Below, one piece after another: positions 58,366 through 64,000 of a stretch of DNA of 64,000 bases. A program made the position numbers and the translations under genes. The DNA is from Catalinimonas alkaloidigena (GTDB taxonomy: Bacteria > Bacteroidota > Bacteroidia > Cytophagales > Cyclobacteriaceae). Location of the stretch: NCBI RefSeq assembly GCF_029504655.1, contig NZ_JAQFIL010000001.1, positions 5,709,001 to 5,773,000 of the forward strand, in the 5' to 3' direction. The notes under the pieces are model-generated. The model had not been told where the DNA came from. It saw nothing but the letters and a program-made list of their open reading frames with translations, and did no database searches. The number at the start of each line of letters is the position of its first letter. Position 1 is the stretch's first letter.

Positions 58366-59646
58366 ATGACAGTAATTCGTCCGTTTAGAGCATGGAGATA
58401 TAATGATAAGCTGACTCAGAATATTGGAGATCAACTTTCACCTCCGTTTGATGTTGTTTCTCCCAAACAAAGAACAGCACTCTATCAAAATCCACTCAAT
58501 AGCATTCACCTTTCCGTGCCTTCAGGAGATCAACCGGCTCAGCAGGCGGCCAAAACCCTGGAAAAGTGGAAGATAGAAGGAGTTATTACGCAGGATGAGA
58601 TTCCTGGTATTTATGTATACTACCAGTTTTTCCGCCTGCCCGGTGATCAGAAAGAATACTGTCGCAAAGGGTTCATCTGCATGATTGAAGCTTCGTTCTG
58701 GGAAGAAAATGTGGTTTTACGCCATGAAGACACCATCCCCAGTTCTGTAAATGACAGAACTCAACTGCTGGAAGCCACTCAACTTAACGCCAGCCCTACG
58801 CATGGTCTATATACCGACCCTGAACATCGTTTAGAAACACTAATGGATCAGAGTATGGAAAAGGCGCTATATGAAGCCGAAGATTTTCAGGGCGTTCGCG
58901 ACGTGATGAGTGTCATTCGTGAGAAAGACAAAATTCAGCAGTTCTTATCACTACTCGCTGAAAAACAGATTATCCTTGCCGATGGGCATCATCGTTACGA
59001 AAGCTCTTTGATATACCGGAGAAAAATGATGCAGAATAACCCTCATCATCATGGGGAGGAAGGTTACAATTTTCACCTGATGTATATCACCAATACAGAA
59101 TCCGAGGACTTGAAAGTACTACCTACGCATAGGTTGATAAAAAATATCTCTGCAATGGATACTAATGAGTTATTAAGCAAGTGTTCTGTATATTTTGAGC
59201 TTAAATCCCAGGAAAATAATTGTGATATTCCCGAAGTCATCGCCGGTAAGACCTGGACATTTGGGCTCCTTCTAGCAGATAATTGTTATAAAATACAACT
59301 GAAGCCTGAGCTGCATCATGAGTTGAATTTACCTCTGAGCGCATCATTGAAAAAGCTTGATATAGTAGTATTGCATTATTTCTTTCTGGAAAAAGTACTG
59401 GGAATTGCCTGGCAGGAACAACGAAAGTCTGATCAAATAGCTTATGAAAGGAGTTTTGCCAGTTGTTTATATCAGGTAAGCACTACTCGTGAAGCACAAA
59501 TGGCACTCATTACAAATGGCGTAAGCATCGCCCAAATCAAAGAGGTCTGTTATGGAGGGCATCTGCTTCCTCAAAAATCTACTTACTTTTACCCCAAAGT
59601 TATTTGTGGCTTTCTATTCGGATCTATTCATGAAGAAAGATTATAA
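58366..59646 (+). CDS. DUF1015 family protein
   Basis: A 426-aa cytosolic protein 32 nt after accC. DUF1015 features are VIRPFRAWRYNDK, PPFDVVSPKQRTALYQNPLN, IYVYYQFFRLPGDQKEYCRK, RHEDTIPSSVNDRTQLLEAT and the strongly conserved LADGHHRYESSLIYRRKM. The biochemical role is unknown. Its 3' end overlaps maf by 17 nt. Confidence 0.92.
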   Translation: MTVIRPFRAWRYNDKLTQNIGDQLSPPFDVVSPKQRTALYQNPLNSIHLSVPSGDQPAQQAAKTLEKWKIEGVITQDEIPGIYVYYQFFRLPGDQKEYCRKGFICMIEASFWEENVVLRHEDTIPSSVNDRTQLLEATQLNASPTHGLYTDPEHRLETLMDQSMEKALYEAEDFQGVRDVMSVIREKDKIQQFLSLLAEKQIILADGHHRYESSLIYRRKMMQNNPHHHGEEGYNFHLMYITNTESEDLKVLPTHRLIKNISAMDTNELLSKCSVYFELKSQENNCDIPEVIAGKTWTFGLLLADNCYKIQLKPELHHELNLPLSASLKKLDIVVLHYFFLEKVLGIAWQEQRKSDQIAYERSFASCLYQVSTTREAQMALITNGVSIAQIKEVCYGGHLLPQKSTYFYPKVICGFLFGSIHEERL

Positions 59647-60202
59647 ACTAATACTTGCCTCTAATTCTCCTCGCAGGCAGCAGCTACTTAGCGAACTGGG
59701 ATTGAAATTCCAGCTACGGTCGCTGGAAGTAGAAGAAAGTTTCCCTGCCGAACTTGAAGTAGATAAAGTTGCTGAATACCTGGCCATTAAGAAAGGCAGA
59801 GCACATCAGAAAACGATGGAAGCGGATGAAATTATCATTACTGCTGATACTACCGTAGTCGTAGGTCAGTCTGTATTGAATAAACCTGCCGATGAAAAGG
59901 AAGCTTTTCAGATGCTACAGCAACTTTCTGATACCACCCACCAGGTCATTACGGGCGTGTGCCTTACATTGGCTGAACAGCACCAAAGTTTTCGCGATAT
60001 TACCAGCGTCACCTTCAGAAAGCTGGACGAAGAAGAGATCAATCATTATATCAAACACTACCATCCATTTGACAAAGCAGGTGGTTATGCCATTCAGGAA
60101 TGGATAGGCATGATTGGCATCACCCATATTGATGGCTCTTACTTCAACGTAGTGGGTTTACCTAGTGAAAAACTATACGGCAAACTTAAAAAAATCATCT
60201 AG
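59630..60202 (+). CDS. maf: Maf-like nucleoside triphosphate pyrophosphatase
   Basis: Hydrolyses non-canonical or selected NTPs to NMP and PPi. The ATG at 59630 (MKKDYKLILASNSPRRQQLL) is chosen over an upstream in-frame start at 59552 inside the DUF1015 gene. The protein is 190 aa. Motifs are ASNSPRRQQLLSELGL, IITADTTVVVGQ, ITGVCLTL and the terminal FDKAGGYAIQEWIGM. The 17-nt overlap with DUF1015 suggests coupled translation. Confidence 0.95.
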   Translation: MKKDYKLILASNSPRRQQLLSELGLKFQLRSLEVEESFPAELEVDKVAEYLAIKKGRAHQKTMEADEIIITADTTVVVGQSVLNKPADEKEAFQMLQQLSDTTHQVITGVCLTLAEQHQSFRDITSVTFRKLDEEEINHYIKHYHPFDKAGGYAIQEWIGMIGITHIDGSYFNVVGLPSEKLYGKLKKII

Positions 60203-60210
60203 CGTGTGTT

Positions 60211-60363
60211 TCAGGCATTATGAAATTTATATGCCCGCTTTGGTTTAAAATCTTTAACGTACTTATCAAAATTATCCACAGCTTTCAGCCACCCGTTATG
60301 GTAGCTACGATATACTGTGCCCTTATCTTTGTAAATGGAGGCTACTGTTTTCTCGGTTTTCAT
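60211..60363 (-). CDS. Small basic protein, 50 aa, unknown
   Basis: A short frame starting at an ATG complementary to 60361-60363. The sequence includes MKTEKTVASIYKDKGTVYRS and HNGWLKAVDNFDKYVKDF and is Lys/Tyr-rich with no hydrophobic segment. It is convergent with maf (8-nt gap). Its composition looks protein-like, but no family is recognised. Confidence 0.5.
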   Translation of the reverse strand: MKTEKTVASIYKDKGTVYRSYHNGWLKAVDNFDKYVKDFKPKRAYKFHNA

Positions 60364-60702
60364 GATACTAAAATTTAGAGTTCAAGCTACCTGTTAACAA
60401 ATATGAAAATGTTAACTTTTGTTAAAAATTTTTACTTATAACGCAACGTAAACAACAGAATGTTGTTGCTATCTTAATAATAATGAGCTATAAACATTTT
60501 GCTGTACTCCAATCATACCGACTACCAAATCACTAAAAATGACTTAGCCTAGTAAATTATAAGAAAAAACCATACCATTTATTACGCATGTAGAATCCCT
60601 GAACAAAAAAAATTTTTATTGTGAGCTTCGCACCTTTTCTGAACTTTGACCACACAATTTTTACGGGTATTTATAGAAAAAAAAATTGCAGGCGTAGTGC
60701 AA
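60364..60702. other. A/T-rich intergenic region
   Basis: 339 nt without a supported gene. It contains a hairpin AACAAC-AGAAT-GTTGTT (60451-60467) and a TTAACA/TGTTAA inverted repeat near 60392-60415 beside a TAACTTTTG stretch. It ends at the terminator of the anti-sigma-like gene. Confidence 0.5.
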
Positions 60703-60704
60703 TT
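60676..60704 (-). terminator. Terminator of the sigma/anti-sigma operon
   Basis: Minus strand AATTGCA-CTACGCC-TGCAATT followed by a long T-run. The stem overlaps the stop codon of the anti-sigma-like gene. Confidence 0.85.
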
Positions 60705-61119
60705 ATGAATCCTGAGAGAGTCTTTTTTTGTCCATGAGCCAGTAATCTGCAAACTGTATCAAGGCAAACATTGATACAGAAAATAACACGATCCAGCGCA
60801 CTTCACTCACCCACTTGAATATAGCTATGGCTGATGGTAATTGATAAACAAAAAGGGATGCTGCACAAATACACAGGGTAAAAAGAATACTTGAACCTAC
60901 CATAAGCCAATATCTTCTTATTTGTTTTTGCACACCCAATCGCATTGCTTTCCGGCTTACTTTTTCTGCAAAGTGTATTGGCAAGCCTTCATCAGGTTCT
61001 TGCGACAATGTATCAAAGAGCAATTGATAGGTTTTATAGGCATCCAAATCTTCATCAGACAGATATTGTTTTTTAGACTCCAATAAATCCTGAATTTCTT
61101 TATCGCTTAACTTTTTCAT
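60703..61119 (-). CDS. Two-helix membrane protein, putative anti-sigma factor
   Basis: 138 aa. The cytosolic N-terminus (~1-70: MKKLSDKEIQDLLESKKQYL) is helical and charged. Two membrane helices follow (WLMVGSSILFTLCICAASLFVYQL and IVLFSVSMFALIQFADYWL). Its start overlaps the sigma factor stop (ATGA-type, 4 nt), so the two are translationally coupled. This position and topology are typical of anti-sigma factors, but no zinc ZAS motif is visible. The assignment is from context. Confidence 0.72.
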   Translation of the reverse strand: MKKLSDKEIQDLLESKKQYLSDEDLDAYKTYQLLFDTLSQEPDEGLPIHFAEKVSRKAMRLGVQKQIRRYWLMVGSSILFTLCICAASLFVYQLPSAIAIFKWVSEVRWIVLFSVSMFALIQFADYWLMDKKRLSQDS

Positions 61120-61676
61120 AAGAGCTCCTCCTTTTTGAATACTTTCTCTAGTCTTTCTTTCAATATCTTACGTGCTCTGAAAATATAGTTTTTTACAGTG
61201 CCTTCCGGCATGTCACTGATTTTACCAATCTCAGCATAAGACATTTCTTCCAAATGATAAAGTGTCAATACTGTACGGTATTGCAAAGGCAACTGCCTGA
61301 TTAACCCATGTACATATTGATGAATATGCTGCCTATCTATACGTTGCTCAGCATTGAGTTGTATATCTTCCAGGCTAAATGAAACCTCCTCCAGATCAGT
61401 TTCTGTAAACCTTTTTTGCTTTTTCAGATAATTGATCGTCGTCCTGTACGCAATACTGGCTATCCAGGTAGAGAGTTGTGACTGAAATTTAAATTTGGAT
61501 AAGTTTCGGAAGACTTTTAAAAAAATTTCCTGACATAAATCTTCTCTCTCTTCCTGCCTGTCTATAAGTCGGTTGACCATATGGAATACCAGCTTTTCGT
61601 GCGCCTTGACAAGCTCACGAAAAGCCCCCTGGTCTCCTGCCAATACGCTTCTGACTATTGTATGATCATCCTTCAT
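61116..61676 (-). CDS. ECF-type RNA polymerase sigma factor
   Basis: About 186 aa from the ATG at 61676; an in-frame TTG at 61691 is less likely because it lies inside the promoter. Region 2 is LVKAHEKLVFHMVNRLIDRQ, then REDLCQEIFLKVFRNLSKF and LSTWIASIAYRTTINYLKK. Region 4 is LIRQLPLQYRTVLTLYHLEE, MSYAEIGKISDMPEGTVKNY and IFRARKILKERL. It is coupled to the anti-sigma-like gene. The upstream ECF-type promoter implies autoregulation and an almost leaderless mRNA. Confidence 0.94.
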   Translation of the reverse strand: MKDDHTIVRSVLAGDQGAFRELVKAHEKLVFHMVNRLIDRQEEREDLCQEIFLKVFRNLSKFKFQSQLSTWIASIAYRTTINYLKKQKRFTETDLEEVSFSLEDIQLNAEQRIDRQHIHQYVHGLIRQLPLQYRTVLTLYHLEEMSYAEIGKISDMPEGTVKNYIFRARKILKERLEKVFKKEELL

Positions 61677-61683
61677 TGTCGCG

Positions 61684-61711
61684 TTAGACAATAGATACTT
61701 ATAAAGGTTGC
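61684..61711 (-). promoter_or_regulatory. ECF-type promoter, sigma-factor side
   Basis: On the minus strand GCAACC (complement of 61706-61711), 16-nt spacer, GTCTAA (complement of 61684-61689). Only 7 nt separate the -10 from the sigma ATG. The pattern matches promoters known for Bacteroidota ECF sigma factors (GCAACC and cGTCT). Confidence 0.7.
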
Positions 61712-61732
61712 AATTTTTTTTTCAGATTTCCT

Positions 61733-61760
61733 GCAACATAATCTAAGGAGTACTGTCTAA
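61733..61760 (+). promoter_or_regulatory. ECF-type promoter, divergent gene side
   Basis: GCAACA (61733-61738), 16-nt spacer, GTCTAA (61755-61760), with the same spacing as the opposite promoter. The ATG of the divergent gene is 30 nt downstream. Confidence 0.65.
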
Positions 61761-61790
61761 TGCGGCAGAAACAACAAAATCATATTAATT

Positions 61791-62126
61791 ATGGAATTCA
61801 TCGGACCCGCGATTATCCTCGGAACTATCTTTTTTGGTACCGTAAGTATTATCAAAGCTTTCAGCGAGCATTTTCTAAGAAAGAAAATGATTGATAATAA
61901 TGCCCTGGACGAAAAAACTATAAATGCACTTAAACTGGATAATAACCCTCACACTGCCTTGAAATGGGGGATGGTAGCCTTTTTTGGTGGTATTGGCCTG
62001 ATCCTGTTGGAATTTATTCCTCATGCTTACGACTCACCTTTACCCTTCGGTGTGGAGGCGGTAATGATCTCTTTAGGTTTTCTGGTTTACTATTTTATGG
62101 TAAAAAAGCAATCAAAGCTGGTGTGA
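61791..62126 (+). CDS. Small membrane protein, DUF6249-like, probable ECF regulon member
   Basis: 111 aa with an N-terminal helix (FIGPAIILGTIFFGTVSIIK), a charged stretch (LRKKMIDNNALDEKTINALK), and two more hydrophobic segments (ALKWGMVAFFGGIGLILLEF, VEAVMISLGFLVYYFMV). This resembles the DUF6249-type proteins often located beside ECF sigma genes in Bacteroidota. The paired promoter suggests control by the adjacent sigma factor. Function unknown; it may take part in sensing envelope stress. Confidence 0.78.
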   Translation: MEFIGPAIILGTIFFGTVSIIKAFSEHFLRKKMIDNNALDEKTINALKLDNNPHTALKWGMVAFFGGIGLILLEFIPHAYDSPLPFGVEAVMISLGFLVYYFMVKKQSKLV

Positions 62127-62343
62127 CTTCACCATCTGCCGTGTATACCCCTTAGACTGGCCGCTTTTTTTCCGGTAAAATTTTCCTGCCAAAACTTGCA
62201 TGTAAAATATAAAACCCACTACTTTGTATTACATTGTACCTAACATTAGTTAGTACTGTACGTAAATTTTAACACAGGCTGCAACCATTTGTCAAAAAAA
62301 CGCATCCTGAAGTTAAGCCTATCAATTTTTTAAAGACCTAGCT

Positions 62344-62952
62344 ATGAAAAAGCCTGCAATAGTAAACATAAAGATTCAACCCAAAGGAAAAATATCACAG
62401 CTCTGCCTGAAAAGGGGTATGCAGAATTTGCAGGATGTAATTACTCATCTGCGCGCCCTGCCTTACGGGCGTATCTCGGACAAAAGAAAGCCAGAACTGG
62501 TTTTGCATGAAGGAAGGGGCACCTGTAGTGCCAAGCATGCATTCTTGGTACAACTGGCTTTTGAAAACAACATCAAAGGAGTACGCCTGACACTTTGCAC
62601 ATACAATATGACAGAAACTTCGCATCCTGAAGTGAAGGCTGTACTGAATTATTATGGCTTAACATCCATACCTGAAGCCCGATGTTTTATCCAAATTAAT
62701 AACTCTATATATAATCTGGTGGGGAGGCGAAATGCTTTCCATCCGGAAATTATTACAGAAATTGAGATCGCTCCGGTACAGATCGCGACTTTTAAGAAGA
62801 GGTACCATAAAAATTACATTGAGAACTGGCTTCAGATAGAAAGAATGCATAAACGCTGGAGCCCCGATCAGATATGGAGCATTCGGGAAGAATGCATTGA
62901 TGCTGCTGAAGAAAACTGGGAAAGCTGCCCGCAGCTCCTTTGCTGCGCATAA
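62344..62952 (+). CDS. Uncharacterised protein, possible transglutaminase-like fold
   Basis: A 202-aa soluble protein without a signal peptide. The segment LHEGRGTCSAKHAFLVQLAF, followed by an inner strand NIKGVRLTLCTYNMTE, recalls the catalytic-Cys helix of transglutaminase-like proteins (Gly-x-Cys-x-x-Lys-x). The later ARCFIQINNSIYNLVGRRN sits where such proteins carry the His-strand, but a clear His is missing there. It is Cys-rich (ends QLLCCA). Treat the function as unknown. Confidence 0.6.
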   Translation: MKKPAIVNIKIQPKGKISQLCLKRGMQNLQDVITHLRALPYGRISDKRKPELVLHEGRGTCSAKHAFLVQLAFENNIKGVRLTLCTYNMTETSHPEVKAVLNYYGLTSIPEARCFIQINNSIYNLVGRRNAFHPEIITEIEIAPVQIATFKKRYHKNYIENWLQIERMHKRWSPDQIWSIREECIDAAEENWESCPQLLCCA

Positions 62953-63033
62953 TGATCAACTGTCGTAAAAAAACTGTCAAAATAGCATGAAACGCTGACA
63001 TCAAGACAGCATGTAATATCTAAAGCAAAAAAA

Positions 63034-63201
63034 TTGGTTTTGGCATCCCTTTTGTTCAATTGATCATCTGATTGAAGCATGAGGAGGGGACACCAATCCA
63101 AAACCAGTCTACGGTAGGTAGACATACTGTTTTACAATAAGCAGTATCATAGATTCCACGGCCTTGACTTCTTCTTGAAACACGGGAGTCAAGGCTTTTT
63201 T
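63034..63201 (+). ncRNA. Candidate structured non-coding RNA
   Basis: Consecutive stems: TGGTTTTGG (63035-63043) with CCAAAACCA (63098-63106), enclosing TCCC/GGGA and TTCAAT/ATTGAA; GTCTAC/GTAGAC (63107-63123); ATACTG/CAGTAT (63124-63147); then the terminator stem at 63161-63195 with a T-run. No ORF is supported and no exact promoter is visible. The first stem also has a T-run on the minus strand, so strand is not certain. Confidence 0.5.
63161..63201 (+). terminator. Intrinsic terminator
   Basis: GCCTTGACT and AGTCAAGGC arms (9 bp) followed by six T on the plus strand. It may end the candidate RNA or the transcript of the gene at 62344. Confidence 0.85.
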
Positions 63202-63217
63202 ATGTCCCTCCTGCTAA

Positions 63218-63604
63218 CTAATGCTCCAATACAATCTTGGAAAGCTTTGCCCGGTTCAGGGGCTTGGTAATATACTCATAAATGCAACTGAAGCTAAGTG
63301 CACGCTCTTTATCTGCCTCACTAATTGAGCTGCTTAGCATATAAACCCGGGTGTCTTCGTGTTTTTTCCAAAACTTATGTTCATACCTTTCCAGAAACTC
63401 ATAGCCATCCATTTCAGGCATATTGATGTCTACAAAAATCAGATCAGGGTATATTTCTTTTCCTTCCGCATCCTGTAAATATTCCAGTGCCGACCACCCT
63501 CCATCCTTGATTTCATATTCGTGAATAAAATCAGTCCGACTCAGGATCGCATCTACTGTGAAATTATTTATTTCGTCGTCGTCAATAACCAGCACTCGTG
63601 TCAT
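63218..63604 (-). CDS. Single-domain response regulator (receiver only)
   Basis: A 128-aa CheY-like receiver. The acidic pocket is VLVIDDDEIN, the phospho-acceptor Asp is in LIFVDINMPEMDGYEFLE, the switch Ser/Thr is in VYMLSSSISEADKERA and the conserved Lys is in EYITKPLNRAKL. It has no output domain and no adjacent kinase, so it is an orphan regulator acting by protein interaction. Confidence 0.94.
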   Translation of the reverse strand: MTRVLVIDDDEINNFTVDAILSRTDFIHEYEIKDGGWSALEYLQDAEGKEIYPDLIFVDINMPEMDGYEFLERYEHKFWKKHEDTRVYMLSSSISEADKERALSFSCIYEYITKPLNRAKLSKIVLEH

Positions 63605-63948
63605 AAAAAGTTAAAATAGATAGTAATTTATTATCAGGTGATTTCATCCCTATCAAAAGTCTGCAAAAAATGAGTATTTTCTCAAATTAAACATAATATA
63701 TCCATAAATCAATACAACTGAACATATTAAAAAGCCTCAAAATACACCATGTTTTTATGAGTTTTTTCTAAGCACTGTCTATCATATGCCAAGATTTGAA
63801 TGCTTATGGGCAAATGACGTATGTTAACCGCCCTTATTTATTTAAGCACATTATTTATTTACCCCTGCAAAAAGACGCGCTACTTTGTCAGAATAATTTA
63901 TTTTCTATAACCTTGTAACTACTGTCAATAGTGAACATACCTATTCTT
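63605..63948. other. A/T-rich intergenic region
   Basis: 344 nt with no supported gene. A TACTTTG sequence near 63881-63887, one base short of the -7 consensus, could belong to the gene starting at 63949. Confidence 0.5.
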
Positions 63949-64000
63949 ATGAGAAAACAAATCAGCTGGAGTCTATATGTACTCATTTGTATAATGAGCG
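63949..64000 (+). CDS. Start of an exported protein, cut by the window end
   Basis: ATG at 63949 followed by an open frame to the edge: MRKQISWSLYVLICIMS, a basic N-terminus and the beginning of a hydrophobic signal sequence. The identity cannot be determined. Confidence 0.5.
   Translation, partial: MRKQISWSLYVLICIMS

Noticed and set aside
62868..63125. 85-aa minus-strand ORF over the hairpin array
   Set aside because: It overlaps the end of a plus-strand gene and the stems; composition is not protein-like. RNA structure explains the region better.

Overview
This window comes from a bacterium of the phylum Bacteroidota, most likely a Cytophagales-type environmental bacterium. The evidence is Bacteroidota -33/-7 promoters (TTG, 18-19 nt, TAnnTTTG), an archaeal/eukaryal-type ProRS, menaquinone synthesis (menD), FloA/NfeD, families common in the phylum (DUF4783, DUF6913, DUF1622, a short Hc1-like histone H1 protein, a serine palmitoyltransferase-like enzyme), and lipoproteins whose Cys is followed directly by an acidic stretch. 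I cannot name the genus. There is no prophage, CRISPR array, rRNA operon or recognised transposase.

Layout. 1-12.4 kb is mostly housekeeping: a partial FadL-like outer membrane protein, a Ser/Arg-rich lipoprotein divergent from proS-nfeD-floA, a rubredoxin fused to nitrite/sulfite reductase half-domains, pepA-pdxA, and rsmA-mgtE. 12.5-24.7 kb holds a 2-hydroxyacid dehydrogenase, a membrane pentapeptide-repeat protein and secreted proteins (Asp-box propeller, DUF5107-TPR, Dabb lipoprotein, AGE epimerase, DUF3500). 24.8-34.7 kb is a tandem array of four paralogous, probably surface-exposed lipoproteins. They share an N-terminal module, a calcium-loop motif and Ig-like repeats, but their C-terminal parts differ (three Kelch-like propellers, one replacement domain). 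34.8-46.2 kb carries der, era, an initiator tRNA, dgt, an endonuclease III-like gene, a four-helix-bundle (23S IVP-like) gene between inverted repeats, mnmA, a HEXXH protein and a frameshifted menD. 46.4-60.2 kb carries an M23 peptidase, alaS, a potassium channel, ligA, the histone-like gene, an SPT-like gene, accC, a DUF1015 gene and maf. 60.2-64 kb carries an ECF sigma/anti-sigma pair with matched divergent promoters, an orphan response regulator and a strongly structured intergenic segment.

Most notable: (i) the lipoprotein array, whose second and fourth members align at a constant 5,101-bp offset for about 1.4 kb and then diverge abruptly; (ii) a family of inverted-repeat intergenic elements, one apparently containing the four-helix-bundle gene and three without a gene; (iii) two divergent ECF-type promoters with identical 16-nt spacing; (iv) a 170-nt region of consecutive perfect hairpins ending in an intrinsic terminator; (v) a one-base frameshift in menD. 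Products were assigned by reading the sequence, without database searches.
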